Positions 25,145 through 35,220 are shown, counted from the first letter of the stretch. The stretch: DNA of 52,694 bases from Bacillota bacterium (GCA_009711785.1 VENA01000015.1:1-52694), one strand, 5' to 3'. Numbers and translations are program-made. The notes: generated from the letters alone by a model not told the origin.

Positions 25145-26242
25145 CTAAACTGCTTTATCAATCATATATTTGGGTTTAGCAAATATCATTCTTCCTGCAG
25201 CTGTTTGTAAAACACTAGTAACCATAACACCTAATGTTTCTCCGATATGTTTTCTTCCTCCATCTACAACTATCATGGTTCCATCATCTAAATAAGCTAC
25301 ACCTTGACCATGTTCCTTACCATCTTTGATTACTTGAACAACCATTTCTTCACCTGGTAGAACTACTGGTTTCACTGCATTTGCTAATTCATTGATATTT
25401 AAAACATCTACTCCATGAAATTCTGCAACTTTATTTAAGTTAAAGTCATTAGTTACAACCTTACCCTTTAAAACTTGACCTAGTTTCAATAACTTACTAT
25501 CTACTTCTTCAATTTCTGGAAAATCTTTTTCATAAATTATAACTTCAATATCGATTTCTTTTTGAATTTTATTTAGAATATCTAAACCTCTTCTTCCTCT
25601 ATTTCTTTTTAAGCCATCTGAAGAATCGGCAATGTGTCTTAACTCCTCTAATACAAACTCTGGAATCACTAATGGCCCTTCTATAAAACCTGTCTTACAT
25701 ATATCTGCTATTCTTCCATCAATAATAACACTAGTGTCTAACACCTTAGGTTTAGATTTTGAAGTTGATGGATCAACTGCTTTTTCTTTATCTGCATTTT
25801 TCTTAAATACATTAAATAAACTAAAGAAATCTTCTCTTTTCTTTGTAGGAACTATAGTTCCTAAATATCCAAACAATAAGTATGACAATATTGCTAATAC
25901 TTCCCCTACATAAGGAATACTAATTAGTGGAAGACTAATTAAATATGCAATCACAAGTCCAAATATTAAACCTACAGTACCTAATACAATATCTGAAGCA
26001 GGTACATTTTGTAATTGATCCTCTACTTTAGTCATTATTTTCCTTCCAACTTTGATTATCTTAGGAGCAATAATAAATAGTATAATTCCGCCAATCAAAC
26101 TAACTACTGCATAAAAATATAATGGTATATTATCTGTAAATAAAGATTTAAATACACCTGTATCCTTAGTAAATGTTACAAATCCATACCCTAATAATAA
26201 ACCTAGAACGGTTAATATCCCTCTAGAAATTTTATTAACCAT
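25145..26242 (-). CDS. yacL: PIN/TRAM domain membrane protein (YacL family)
   Basis: The 365-residue protein has four N-terminal membrane segments (residues 1-130), then a PIN nuclease domain opening KVLDTSVIIDGRIADI near residue 165 with the acidic residues of the active site, and a C-terminal TRAM RNA-binding domain (EEMVVQVIKDGKEHGQGVAYLD). YacL proteins are conserved in Firmicutes next to disA/radA or carD. A membrane-bound ribonuclease or DNA-junction role has been proposed, but the substrate is unsettled. Confidence 0.93.
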   Translation of the reverse strand: MVNKISRGILTVLGLLLGYGFVTFTKDTGVFKSLFTDNIPLYFYAVVSLIGGIILFIIAPKIIKVGRKIMTKVEDQLQNVPASDIVLGTVGLIFGLVIAYLISLPLISIPYVGEVLAILSYLLFGYLGTIVPTKKREDFFSLFNVFKKNADKEKAVDPSTSKSKPKVLDTSVIIDGRIADICKTGFIEGPLVIPEFVLEELRHIADSSDGLKRNRGRRGLDILNKIQKEIDIEVIIYEKDFPEIEEVDSKLLKLGQVLKGKVVTNDFNLNKVAEFHGVDVLNINELANAVKPVVLPGEEMVVQVIKDGKEHGQGVAYLDDGTMIVVDGGRKHIGETLGVMVTSVLQTAAGRMIFAKPKYMIDKAV

Positions 26243-26337
26243 AAATTCACCTCCTATTATAGAGTCTTTCCAAAATAATTAATTATATAACTTATTTACC
26301 TATTTTTTTAGTATTTATTCATATTTTTATAAAAAAA

Positions 26338-26409
26338 ATCAAACCATGGTTTTTAAAGTTAAATTAAAAACCATAGGTTGATAAAAACAAGCGCCTCACA
26401 GCGACGCTA
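26338..26409 (-). terminator. Two successive hairpins after carD
   Basis: AGCG/CGCT (26390-26407) covers the carD stop and is followed by TTGTTTTT. Further on, ATCAACC-TATGGTTTTTAA pairs imperfectly with its complement (26338-26382) and is followed by seven T. The second looks the stronger terminator, with about 18 bp of stem. Confidence 0.8.
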
Positions 26410-26883
26410 CTGTATTATATCTTCAATTAATTTATCAGCTTCTTCTTCGTCTATTTCCTTAGCTAGAACCATTTCACTTACTAACATTTGTTTTGCATTA
26501 TTAAGCATTTTTCTTTCTCCTGTTGATAAACCTTTTTCTCTGTCTCTCATAATAAGGTTTCTTACTACACTAGCTATTTCAAAAATGTCTCCACTCTTAA
26601 TTTTATCCATATTAGCTCTATATCTTCTGTTCCAATTTTGAGGCATCTTAGTCTTATCATCACCCAAAACAGCTAATACTTGTTCTACTTCCTCATCATT
26701 AATAATTTCTCTGATACCTATATCTTCAATATTATCTATAGGAACCATAACTTGCATCTCGCCCATAGGCATTTTCATTACATAATACTTTCTCTTTTTA
26801 CCTAATATTTCTTTTTCTTCAATCCCTTCTATTATCCCGGCTCCGTGCATTGGATAAACTATTTTATCTCCTATATTAAACAT
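26407..26883 (-). CDS. carD: CarD family transcriptional regulator
   Basis: The 158-residue protein has the RNA-polymerase beta-binding Tudor-like N-domain (FNIGDKIVYPMHGAGIIEGIEEKEILG), followed by a helical C-terminal DNA-binding domain with the conserved NWNRRYRANMDKIKSGD segment near residue 86. CarD proteins stabilise open promoter complexes, notably at rRNA and housekeeping promoters. It has its own tandem promoters at 26921-26987 and terminators at both ends of its transcript. Confidence 0.95.
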   Translation of the reverse strand: MFNIGDKIVYPMHGAGIIEGIEEKEILGKKRKYYVMKMPMGEMQVMVPIDNIEDIGIREIINDEEVEQVLAVLGDDKTKMPQNWNRRYRANMDKIKSGDIFEIASVVRNLIMRDREKGLSTGERKMLNNAKQMLVSEMVLAKEIDEEEADKLIEDIIQ

Positions 26884-26920
26884 AGCAAAACCCTCCCAAT
26901 ATACACAAACTTATAAACTT

Positions 26921-26987
26921 AGTATACTACAGATATACTAAATTGTCAAATTATATAATTTTACCACAGCTCCCATTAAGTTGTCAA
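26921..26987 (-). promoter_or_regulatory. Tandem promoters for carD
   Basis: The proximal promoter is TTGACA (26944-26949), 17 bp, TATACT (26921-26926). The distal one is TTGACA (26982-26987), 18 bp, TAAAAT (26958-26963). Both point leftwards to carD. Confidence 0.7.
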
Positions 26988-27011
26988 CTACTTTTAAGAG
27001 TTTTTTTAACC

Positions 27012-28091
27012 TTATATATGTCTATCTAATAGTGATTGTTCTTGAAATCTTCTTAGGCCCTCTTTTATTGTCCTAGCCCTTATTTCACCAATACCTTCTA
27101 CTGCATCTAATTGTGTTATAGTAGCCTTTAATATGTCTTGAAAAGATTTAAAATTTGCTATAACATTTTCAAGTACACTGTGGGGTAACCTTGGTATCTT
27201 ACTTAAAATTCTATATCCTTTAGGTGATACAGTATAATCAAGTGAATTTATTCCATCTTTATATCCTAGTATTTTAGCTATATTAGATAGTTCTAAAAGG
27301 TCTTCAGAGGATAAATCCCTTATATCTTGTAATATATTTTCTAAATCTTCATCCTCTTCCATAACACAATAATCTTTAATTATATTTAGTCCATCTTCTT
27401 CTACATTACTTGTTAACTCTTCTGTCTGCATACTTATTAATCTACCTTCATTTCCTAATTCTAAAATATATTTTTCAATCTCAAAGACAATTCGCATTAC
27501 CATTTCCGTTCGTTGTAAGACTTTAGTCACATCAAAAACCGTTACTAAATCTTCCATTTCTAAAGCACTTAAATTATCCATAGCCTGATTTAATACTATC
27601 TTATATTTATCTAAAGTCTGTATTGCTTGATTTGCCTTTGTTAGTATTTCACTTACATCCTTTAATACATATTTAGAATATCCTTTATAAAGAGTTATTA
27701 TATTTCTTCTTTGAGATATTGAAATAACTAACTCTCCAGTTTGTTTAGCTACCCTATCAGCTGTTCTATGTCTTATTCCTGTTTCCTTAGAAGCTATGAA
27801 AGAGTCAGGTACTAATTGTGTGTTTGCATAAAGAATCTTTTTAGCATCATAATTTAATATAATAGCCCCATCCATCTTAGCTAATTCATAAAGATAAGCT
27901 GGTGAAAATTCACTATTTATATTAAATCCGCCATCCACTATATCTAAAATTTCTTTACTATCTCCAACTACAATTAAAGCCCCTGTTTTAGCCCTCACTA
28001 TATTTTCTAACCCTTCTCTTAAAGGTGTCCCTGGAGAAAGCATTTTTACTGATTCATAAATATCTTCATTATTTGCATTTTCAAATGTCAT
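27012..28091 (-). CDS. disA: DNA integrity scanning diadenylate cyclase DisA
   Basis: The 359-residue protein has an N-terminal diadenylate cyclase domain with the DGA and RHR active-site motifs (KMDGAIILNYD and ETGIRHRTADRVAKQ), a helical spine and a C-terminal helix-hairpin-helix DNA-binding domain (AVEGIGEIRARTIKEGLRRFQE). It makes c-di-AMP while scanning DNA. I chose the ATG at 28091, which follows GGAGG by about 9 nt; the upstream in-frame TTG-type extension overlaps radA. radA-disA is a conserved pair. Confidence 0.96.
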   Translation of the reverse strand: MTFENANNEDIYESVKMLSPGTPLREGLENIVRAKTGALIVVGDSKEILDIVDGGFNINSEFSPAYLYELAKMDGAIILNYDAKKILYANTQLVPDSFIASKETGIRHRTADRVAKQTGELVISISQRRNIITLYKGYSKYVLKDVSEILTKANQAIQTLDKYKIVLNQAMDNLSALEMEDLVTVFDVTKVLQRTEMVMRIVFEIEKYILELGNEGRLISMQTEELTSNVEEDGLNIIKDYCVMEEDEDLENILQDIRDLSSEDLLELSNIAKILGYKDGINSLDYTVSPKGYRILSKIPRLPHSVLENVIANFKSFQDILKATITQLDAVEGIGEIRARTIKEGLRRFQEQSLLDRHI

Positions 28092-28096
28092 ACCTT

Positions 28097-29467
28097 CTAT
28101 CCTCCTAAAACACAATCTATAGCTTTTTGTATATTACTTACTCCTTTAACATCAATATCTAATTTCTTAGTATCAATACCCTTTAAATTTGATTCTGGTA
28201 CTACTGCAGTTTTAAACCCTAATTTAGCTGCTTCTTGTAACCTTTTTTCTATCATGCTAATCGTTCTTAATTCTCCAGTTAATCCTACCTCTCCCATTAC
28301 CACTGTCTCAGCATCAAGTTCTTTGTCTCTAAAACTTGATGTAATTGCGCAAATAATTCCTAAATCCACAGCTGGTTCTTTTATTTGAAGGCCTCCTGTT
28401 ATATTAATATATGCATCCATGTTTTGTGTTTGAAGCCCTAACTTTTTTTCTAATACTGCCATCATTAATACTACCCTATTATAATCTATACCTGTTGTAA
28501 CTCTTCTAGGCATACCAAAGGCTGTAGGGCTTACTAGGGCTTGGATTTCTATCAGCATAGGTCTAGTTCCTTCTATACCAGGCACTACAACTGTACCCGA
28601 GGCATTTAAAGGCCTTCCTGATAGAAGCATCTCTGAGGCATTTTCAACCTCCACAAGTCCTATATCTCTCATTTCAAATATTCCAATTTCATTAGTTGAA
28701 CCAAATCTATTTTTTACTGCTCTTAAAATCCTATATGTATGATGTCTTTCACCTTCAAAATATAAAACTGTATCCACCATATGTTCTAAAACCCTAGGTC
28801 CTGCTATCGAACCTTGCTTAGTTACATGTCCAACTATAAAGGTAGCCATCTCTCTATGTTTAGCAGTCTTCATTAATTTTGAAGTTATTTCTCTAACTTG
28901 ACTAACGCTTCCAGGTGCTGAAGTAAGTTCTGGATTGTGAACTGTTTGAATAGAATCTATTACTAATATATCTGGAGATAACTCTTCAATAGAATTTTCT
29001 ATTATATCTATATTTGTTTCTGCAAGTATGTATACATTTTCGCTATTTATTTTAAGTCTATCTGAACGTATTTTTATTTGTTTAGCTGATTCTTCACCGG
29101 ATACATATAAAACTTTTAACCCTGTAGTTGCTATGTTATTTGCAACTTGAATAAGTAATGTGGATTTTCCTATTCCAGGATCTCCACCTACTAAAATTAA
29201 AGACCCCTTAACTAAACCTCCACCTAAAACTCTATTTAACTCATTTACAGCCGTTGAAACCCTTTCTTCTTCCTCTATTTTTACATCCACAAGTTTCTTT
29301 GATTTATCTGATGAGTAATTTCTTTTTATCTTAAGTTTTTCTTTGTTCTTTTCATATACTTCTTCTACTAAGGTATTCCACTCATTACATCCTGGACATT
29401 TTCCCATCCATTTTGGAGTTACATATCCACATTCTTGGCATACATATTTACTCTTAAGCTTTGCCAC
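28097..29467 (-). CDS. radA: DNA repair protein RadA
   Basis: The 456-residue RecA-like branch-migration ATPase has an N-terminal zinc finger (C10, C13, C24, C27 in CQECGYVTPKWMGKCPGC), Walker A GGDPGIGKST near residue 94, the KNRFGSTNEIG RadA signature near residue 250 and a Lon-protease-like C-terminal domain. It handles recombination intermediates and occurs with disA and clpC in Firmicutes. A 159-nt AT-rich gap separates it from the acetyltransferase gene. Confidence 0.97.
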   Translation of the reverse strand: MAKLKSKYVCQECGYVTPKWMGKCPGCNEWNTLVEEVYEKNKEKLKIKRNYSSDKSKKLVDVKIEEEERVSTAVNELNRVLGGGLVKGSLILVGGDPGIGKSTLLIQVANNIATTGLKVLYVSGEESAKQIKIRSDRLKINSENVYILAETNIDIIENSIEELSPDILVIDSIQTVHNPELTSAPGSVSQVREITSKLMKTAKHREMATFIVGHVTKQGSIAGPRVLEHMVDTVLYFEGERHHTYRILRAVKNRFGSTNEIGIFEMRDIGLVEVENASEMLLSGRPLNASGTVVVPGIEGTRPMLIEIQALVSPTAFGMPRRVTTGIDYNRVVLMMAVLEKKLGLQTQNMDAYINITGGLQIKEPAVDLGIICAITSSFRDKELDAETVVMGEVGLTGELRTISMIEKRLQEAAKLGFKTAVVPESNLKGIDTKKLDIDVKGVSNIQKAIDCVLGG

Positions 29468-29626
29468 TTAATAACCTCCTAAAATATTCCTATTATAATT
29501 ATTTACATGTTTCTTCAATAATATAAGCTCATTTTCATTTATTCTTTAAATTATATCAAAATATAATATATTTTTCTAAGTTTTTCTATAATAAATCTGT
29601 ACTATTTTTAAATATTCTTGTTTCAA

Positions 29627-30130
29627 TTAATATTTTTTAAACTTAAATCCTAATAAATCTATTTCTTCATTTTTATTTAAACGTTTATCATAATTTTTTC
29701 TTAATTGAATTAAATTCAAATGATCAAACCCTAGTTCTTTATAAAACTTTATAGCTTTTGTATTTCTTGGTATAACATCTAAAAACATAGCAGTAATATT
29801 TTTTTCTTTCATTAACTTATCTAATTCTTTAATTGCCTTTTTCCCTATGCCTTTTTTTCTATATTCCTCAGCTATAAAAATATCCTCAAGCCAAGCTGCA
29901 TTTTGACCTCCAAATTTAACATAAAAAAAGCCTACTATTCTTTTATCATAAAATATATTATAAACTTCTCCTTCATATATCCATTCTTTTAATGTTTTCT
30001 TTGATTCATTATCATTTGTCCAGAATTCCTTTGGTGCATTTGTTAGTTTTCTATGAAAATTCATAAGTTCAGTTATCATACCTACTGTATTTTGAAAATA
30101 CTCATCGCTTATCTTTTTTATAATAACCAT
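29627..30130 (-). CDS. GNAT family N-acetyltransferase
   Basis: The 167-residue protein has the GNAT acetyl-CoA-binding motif EEYRKKGIGKKAIKELDKL near residue 90, with the preceding strand AWLEDIFIAE, and a C-terminal FYKELGFDHL segment. The substrate cannot be predicted. It is inserted between clpC and radA, which are usually adjacent in Firmicutes, so it may be a local insertion. A terminator lies on its upstream side. Confidence 0.88.
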   Translation of the reverse strand: MVIIKKISDEYFQNTVGMITELMNFHRKLTNAPKEFWTNDNESKKTLKEWIYEGEVYNIFYDKRIVGFFYVKFGGQNAAWLEDIFIAEEYRKKGIGKKAIKELDKLMKEKNITAMFLDVIPRNTKAIKFYKELGFDHLNLIQLRKNYDKRLNKNEEIDLLGFKFKKY

Positions 30131-30178
30131 AAAATTCCTCCTTCCTTAAAATATTATATACTAGCTAATATAAATGTA

Positions 30179-30210
30179 AAAGGTAGTAGAGAATATTCTC
30201 TACTACCTTT
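30179..30210. terminator. Terminator after clpC
   Basis: A perfect 32-bp palindrome (AAAGGTAGTAGAGAAT and its complement) begins 10 nt beyond the clpC stop and runs into T-rich sequence. Confidence 0.9.
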
Positions 30211-30219
30211 TACTCTTTT

Positions 30220-32649
30220 TTATTCTTTATCAAAAGTTAATTTATCTTCCTTGAAATTAACAACTATGTTTTGATTTTTAGCTATTGATCCCTTCAATAT
30301 TTCCTCTGATAATGGATCTTCTATAAGTTTTCTTATAGACCTTTCTAAAGGTCTTGCTCCATATACTGGATCGTATCCTTTATCTGCTATATATTCTTTT
30401 GCATCATTATTTACTTTGATATTAATATTTAGTTTTTTAAGTTTATCTTCTAAATCCTTTACCATTAATTCTACTATATCTTTAATATTATCTTCACTTA
30501 AAGAATGAAATACTATAACCTCGTCTATTCTGTTTATAAATTCAGGTCTAAAGGATTTTTTCAACTCATCCATAATATTATCTTTCATTTCTTCATACTC
30601 TCTTTTTTCTTCATCTTCTACAGCTGCAAAACCTAAGGTCTTTTGCTTTTTAATTCTACTTGCTCCAACATTAGATGTCATTATCACGATAGTATTTTTA
30701 AAATCAACAATTCTTCCCTTAGAATCTGTTAATCTTCCATCGTCTAATAATTGTAATAATATATTAAAAACTTCAGGATGTGCTTTTTCAATCTCGTCAA
30801 ATAATATAACTGAATACGGTTTTCTTCTTACCTTTTCAGTTAGTTGACCTCCTTCATCATGTCCTACATATCCAGGAGGAGAACCAACTAATCTTGAAAC
30901 TGAATGTTTTTCCATATATTCAGACATATCTACTCTTATCATTGCATCTTCATCACCAAACATTGCTTCAGCTAATGCTTTAGATAGTTCTGTCTTTCCA
31001 ACACCAGTAGGACCTAGGAATATAAACGAACCTATTGGTTTATTTGGATCTTTCAATCCTACCCTAGCCCTTCTAACTGCATTAGACACTGCTTTAACTG
31101 CTTGATTTTGACCTATTACTCTATCATGTAATATTTTTTCTAGCTTTAATAGTCTTTCTGATTCTTCCATAGTCATTTTTTTAACTGGTATTCCAGTCCA
31201 ATTAGATACAACATAAGCTATTTCTTCATACCCAACAACTGTAGATTTAGAATTCTTTTTGTTATTCCATTCATTTTTCTTATTTTCTAACTCATCTTTT
31301 AATTTCTTTTCTTTATCCCTTAATTGAGCTGCTTTTTCATAATTTTGCGTACTAATCGATTCTTCCTTTTCTTGGGATAATTCCTCAAGCTTTTGCTCTA
31401 TTTCATTAAGCTCTGGAGGAGCAGTTATTGATTGTAACCTTACTTTAGAAGCAGCTTCATCAATTAAATCTATTGCTTTATCAGGTAAAAATCTATCAGT
31501 AATATATCTGTGGGATAATTCTGCTGCTCCCTTTAATGCCTCATCTTCTATCTTAACTCTGTGATGTGCTTCATATCTATCTCTTAAACCCTTAAGTATC
31601 TTAATTGTATCCTCCACATTTGGTTCTTCAACAGTAATAGGTTGGAATCTTCTCTCTAATGCAGAATCTTTTTCTATATGCTTTCTATACTCATCTAGAG
31701 TAGTTGCACCAATAGCTTGGAGCTCTCCCCTAGCCAATGCTGGTTTTAAGATATTAGAAGCATCTATAGCGCCTTCTGCTGCTCCTGCCCCTATAATAGT
31801 ATGCATCTCGTCTATAAACAATATAACATTGCCATTTTTTCTTAATTCTTCCATTACTTTTTTAAGTCTATTTTCAAATTCTCCCCTATATTTAGCACCT
31901 GCTACCATAGATGCCAAATCTAACGTAACAACTCTTTTATTCTTTAGTATTTCAGGGACTTTACCTTCAGAAATTTCCTGGGCTAGACCTTCAGCAATGG
32001 CTGTTTTCCCCACACCAGGTTCTCCTATAAGGCAAGGATTATTTTTAGTTCTTCTACTTAATACCTGTATAACCCTTTCAATTTCCTTACTTCTTCCTAT
32101 TACAGGGTCTAGTTTACCTTCACTTGCATAGTTAGTAAGATCCCTTCCATATTTGTCTAAAGTAGGAGTTTTCTCTCCCTTTTTTTTCTCATATTTATTA
32201 TTGCTTTTTTTATTATTGCCTAACATCTTTAAGACCTCTTGTTTAGTTTTCCCTAGATCTATTCCTAAACTTTTTAAAGTAATTGCAGCTACACCTTCTC
32301 CTTCTTTAACTAATCCTAATAAAAGATGTTCTGTTCCTACATAATTATGTCCTAAATTTCTTGCCTCTATAAAACTTAGCTCAAATACTTTCTTAGTTCT
32401 AGGTGTAAATCCTAATAGTTCTTCCTTTGTATTTCCATAGCCTATTTTTTCTATGATTTGCTTTTTTAGATTATCTAAATCTATACCTAAATTCTCTAAT
32501 GCCTTTGCAGCTACACCTTCTCCTTCTTTAACTAATCCTAATAGAAGATGTTCTGTTCCTACATAATTATGTTTCATTGATTTTGCTTCCTCTTGGGCTA
32601 ATATAATTACCTTTTGAGCTCTCTCTGTAAATCTTCCAAACATAGCCAT
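30220..32649 (-). CDS. clpC: Clp protease ATP-binding subunit ClpC
   Basis: The 809-residue AAA+ unfoldase has two N-terminal Clp repeats ([16 protein letters not shown] and the [21 protein letters not shown] repeats), first Walker [16 protein letters not shown] near residue 205, a UVR-type middle coiled coil and the second Walker [21 protein letters not shown]. It feeds proteins, including McsB-phosphorylated ones, to ClpP. I use the ATG at 32649, 8 nt after GGAGG; the GTG three codons earlier is part of that site. It is last in the ctsR operon. Confidence 0.97.
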   Translation of the reverse strand: MAMFGRFTERAQKVIILAQEEAKSMKHNYVGTEHLLLGLVKEGEGVAAKALENLGIDLDNLKKQIIEKIGYGNTKEELLGFTPRTKKVFELSFIEARNLGHNYVGTEHLLLGLVKEGEGVAAITLKSLGIDLGKTKQEVLKMLGNNKKSNNKYEKKKGEKTPTLDKYGRDLTNYASEGKLDPVIGRSKEIERVIQVLSRRTKNNPCLIGEPGVGKTAIAEGLAQEISEGKVPEILKNKRVVTLDLASMVAGAKYRGEFENRLKKVMEELRKNGNVILFIDEMHTIIGAGAAEGAIDASNILKPALARGELQAIGATTLDEYRKHIEKDSALERRFQPITVEEPNVEDTIKILKGLRDRYEAHHRVKIEDEALKGAAELSHRYITDRFLPDKAIDLIDEAASKVRLQSITAPPELNEIEQKLEELSQEKEESISTQNYEKAAQLRDKEKKLKDELENKKNEWNNKKNSKSTVVGYEEIAYVVSNWTGIPVKKMTMEESERLLKLEKILHDRVIGQNQAVKAVSNAVRRARVGLKDPNKPIGSFIFLGPTGVGKTELSKALAEAMFGDEDAMIRVDMSEYMEKHSVSRLVGSPPGYVGHDEGGQLTEKVRRKPYSVILFDEIEKAHPEVFNILLQLLDDGRLTDSKGRIVDFKNTIVIMTSNVGASRIKKQKTLGFAAVEDEEKREYEEMKDNIMDELKKSFRPEFINRIDEVIVFHSLSEDNIKDIVELMVKDLEDKLKKLNINIKVNNDAKEYIADKGYDPVYGARPLERSIRKLIEDPLSEEILKGSIAKNQNIVVNFKEDKLTFDKE

Positions 32650-32661
32650 GATAGCCACCTC

Positions 32662-33681
32662 CTAATTTATTAAAGCTTCTCTTATGATATCTGCCCTTTT
32701 TATATCTCTATCCTTAGGCGTTAATTCTTTATTTAATTTCTTTTGTATGCTTGATGGTTGTATATTAATCATTAAATTGTTTATTGTATTAATATCTAAT
32801 TTATTTATAATGTCCATAGCTATACCTAATCTTACATTTGATAATAATTTCATTGCTTCTTTAGATGTTAATATTCTAGCATTTTTCAAAACACCTAAAG
32901 ATCTAAATACCTTATCTTCAATCTCAAGTTTTTTACTATTCAATAAACCCTTTCTAGACATTCTTTCCTTAGCTATAATTTGTAATACAATATTTTTTAA
33001 CTTTTTAATTATTTCTTCCTCTGATTTTCCTAAAGTTGTCTGATTTGATATTTGAAACAAATTACCTAAAGCATCGGTACCTTCACCATATAAACCTCTA
33101 ACTGTAAGCCCTACTTGATTTACAGCTTGTAATACTCTATTAACCTGACCTGTCATAACCAGTGCAGGTAAATGTAGCATAACTGAAGCCCTTAAACCTG
33201 TTCCAACATTAGTAGGGCAGGATGTTAAATAACCTAATTTTTCATCAAAGGCAAACTTTAAATTATTCTCTAACATATCATCCTCTTTATTGCATAAATC
33301 AAAACCCTTTTCTAAATCTAGACCAGGTAATAAAACCTGCATCCTAATATGGTCTTCTTCATTTATCATTATCGTTGATTTATAATCATTTCTAAGTAAA
33401 AATGCACTTTTATCTGGAGTTTCAAGTAAACTTAGACTTATTAAATGTTCTTCAACTAGTACCTTTTTATCTATTTCATTTAAATCTTTTAAACTATAAA
33501 ATGAAAAATCACCCATATCATTATCATAAACAGCCTCTTTTACTTTTTTAATAACTTCCATAGATTGTTCTGAATCCATGATACTAGGAAATTTTATATT
33601 TTCTAAATTTCTAGCAAGTCTAACTCTACTACTAATAACAACATCCTTATCAGTAGCATCACCCTTTAGCCATTTAATCAT
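32662..33681 (-). CDS. mcsB: Protein arginine kinase McsB
   Basis: The 339-residue phosphagen-kinase fold protein has the nucleotide-binding VVISSRVRLARNLENIKFP near residue 14, the catalytic loop YLTSCPTNVGTGLRASVMLHLP near residue 151 and the RGLYGEGTDALGNLFQISNQ segment. McsB phosphorylates arginines on misfolded proteins and CtsR, marking them for ClpCP, and needs McsA as activator. It lies between mcsA and clpC. Confidence 0.97.
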   Translation of the reverse strand: MIKWLKGDATDKDVVISSRVRLARNLENIKFPSIMDSEQSMEVIKKVKEAVYDNDMGDFSFYSLKDLNEIDKKVLVEEHLISLSLLETPDKSAFLLRNDYKSTIMINEEDHIRMQVLLPGLDLEKGFDLCNKEDDMLENNLKFAFDEKLGYLTSCPTNVGTGLRASVMLHLPALVMTGQVNRVLQAVNQVGLTVRGLYGEGTDALGNLFQISNQTTLGKSEEEIIKKLKNIVLQIIAKERMSRKGLLNSKKLEIEDKVFRSLGVLKNARILTSKEAMKLLSNVRLGIAMDIINKLDINTINNLMINIQPSSIQKKLNKELTPKDRDIKRADIIREALIN

Positions 33682-33694
33682 AAATTCACCGCCT

Positions 33695-34198
33695 TTATTT
33701 TACTTCAGATTCTAATTCTTTGATTTTGTCTCTCAATTCAGCTGCCTTTTCAAATTCTTCCTTTTTAACTGCCATATCTAATTTTTTCTTTAAGTTTTCT
33801 ATTTCTTTTTTTATTCTAATTTCTCCCCCTGCCCTTTTAGGGACTTTACCTGTATGTTTTTCATGTCCATGTATCTGTTTAAATAAAGGTCCTAATCTAT
33901 TATTAAATTGTTTATAACATTCACTACATCCAAATCTTCCACTTTGTTTAAATTCTGAATACGACATATCACAATTCTCGCATTTCTCTATAGTATTGTA
34001 ATTAACTTTCATAGGTTCATCCTGAACATTATCTAATAATCCTGATAAGAAATGATGTATTGAAAAAGGAGATTCAAAATCAAAATCCTTATTCTTCTTT
34101 GCACATTCCTCACATAAATGCACTTCATTTTTTTGTCCATTTACTATCTTTGTTAAATGGACTGTCGCAGAATTTTTTCCACATTCGTCACAAATCAT
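33695..34198 (-). CDS. mcsA: McsA, UvrB/UvrC-motif activator of McsB
   Basis: The 167-residue protein has two zinc-binding modules: CDECGKNSATVHL with LCEECAKK, and CENCDMSYSEF with FGCSECY. A C-terminal UVR helix pair follows (MAVKKEEFEKAAELRDKIKELE). McsA activates the McsB kinase and senses thiol or heat stress. It lies 11 nt after ctsR. Confidence 0.95.
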   Translation of the reverse strand: MICDECGKNSATVHLTKIVNGQKNEVHLCEECAKKNKDFDFESPFSIHHFLSGLLDNVQDEPMKVNYNTIEKCENCDMSYSEFKQSGRFGCSECYKQFNNRLGPLFKQIHGHEKHTGKVPKRAGGEIRIKKEIENLKKKLDMAVKKEEFEKAAELRDKIKELESEVK

Positions 34199-34209
34199 AT
34201 TATTACCTC

Positions 34210-34671
34210 CTATTCTCTTAATAAAACTAATACCATATCCTTTAAAATATTGGCTCTTATTTTGTTTTTATATGGAGTTATAATATTTAAAGCTCTATCA
34301 CTTAGAGCAGTTTTCATAAGATTTTTTTCTCTTTCATTAATTAGTTTTTCTTCATAAAAATTATCAATTATACTATATGCTTTAGATTTTGTTATAGAAT
34401 CTCCTATTGTTTCCATTATTGTATTTTCTAAATAACTATCATTATTAATATTGACCTTTATTATTTTTATATACCCTCCTCCACCTCTTTTACTCTCTAT
34501 ATAATATCCTTTTTCATTACTAAAACGTGTAGATAATACATAATTTATCTGAGATGGTGAACAATTAAAGTATTGAGCTAATTCATTTCTTTGTATTTCA
34601 ATAATGTCATTCTCTGCATCCTTTATTAAAGTTTTTATAAAGTCTTCAATAATATCACTCACTCTAGCCAA
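34210..34671 (-). CDS. ctsR: Class III stress-gene repressor CtsR
   Basis: This 153-residue winged-helix repressor has the HTH AQYFNCSPSQINYVLSTRF near residue 28, the conserved ESKRGGGGYIKI wing near residue 58 (including the arginine and glycines that McsB and heat act on) and a C-terminal dimer domain. It represses clp genes by binding GGTCAAAnAAAGTCAAA-type heptads; one perfect site lies 20 nt upstream of its start. Confidence 0.97.
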   Translation of the reverse strand: MARVSDIIEDFIKTLIKDAENDIIEIQRNELAQYFNCSPSQINYVLSTRFSNEKGYYIESKRGGGGYIKIIKVNINNDSYLENTIMETIGDSITKSKAYSIIDNFYEEKLINEREKNLMKTALSDRALNIITPYKNKIRANILKDMVLVLLRE

Positions 34672-34691
34672 GAACTATCACCTCTTTAGAC

Positions 34692-34708
34692 TTTGACTTT
34701 CTTTGACC
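34692..34708 (-). promoter_or_regulatory. CtsR operator
   Basis: The minus strand reads GGTCAAAGAAAGTCAAA, an exact CtsR heptad repeat, immediately downstream of the -10. Binding here would block the transcript start, so the operon is autoregulated. Confidence 0.95.
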
Positions 34709-34717
34709 TTTAAATAT

Positions 34718-34746
34718 ATTATAATTTCATCCATATTATTTTTCAA
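34718..34746 (-). promoter_or_regulatory. Promoter of the ctsR operon
   Basis: TTGAAA (34741-34746) and TATAAT (34718-34723) are 17 bp apart. The predicted start falls beside the CtsR operator. Confidence 0.85.
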
Positions 34747-34843
34747 TCTTTATATTTTTTGTTATATTCTAGTTTTATACATTATATATTTGTTATTTGA
34801 ATTTATTTTAAGTTACCTTTAAATTTCTTTTATTTTCATGTTT

Positions 34844-34870
34844 AAAGAGGCAAAATTTTATTGCCTCTTT
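34844..34870. terminator. Terminator after the 78-residue gene
   Basis: AAAGAGGCAA and TTGCCTCTTT flank a 7-base loop. It sits 5 nt past the stop of the upstream small gene and before the ctsR promoter. Confidence 0.85.
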
Positions 34871-34875
34871 TTAAA

Positions 34876-35112
34876 CTAAAGTTTCCTATGGGCTATAATT
34901 GAATAACTTTTACCTTCATGATCTCCTTTTACTAAATGATCAAACCCATTTTTATTAAAAAAATCTATAACATTTCTTGCCCTGGTGGTTGTAGAATAAG
35001 GAAATATCACATTAATTACATCTCCATCATCTACATTATTTAATACATCCTGTAATCGCTTCATATCGGAGGTTCTATTTGTTTCATTAAAATGAAAATA
35101 TAAATTACTCAC
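34876..35112 (-). CDS. Small conserved-looking protein of unknown function
   Basis: This 78-residue alpha/beta protein is not one I can place. It has a strand-helix pattern: LYFHFNETN, an amphipathic helix MKRLQDVLNNVD, a strand VINVIFPYS, a helix RARNVIDFFNKNG and a closing strand HEGKSYSIIAHRK, reminiscent of a single ferredoxin-like or TusA-like domain. It has a ribosome site (GGAGGAATCTAG before ATG) and is flanked by terminators, so it is monocistronic. It lies between the EF-G paralogue and ctsR. Confidence 0.65.
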   Translation of the reverse strand: MSNLYFHFNETNRTSDMKRLQDVLNNVDDGDVINVIFPYSTTTRARNVIDFFNKNGFDHLVKGDHEGKSYSIIAHRKL

Positions 35113-35220
35113 CTAGATTCCTCCTCTCTAACTATTTACAAGATACATTTTTATTTTTCCTAATACACTATTATTTTATTTAAAACTATCAAAGTATTAT
35201 TTTACATTTTTAGCAAAATA

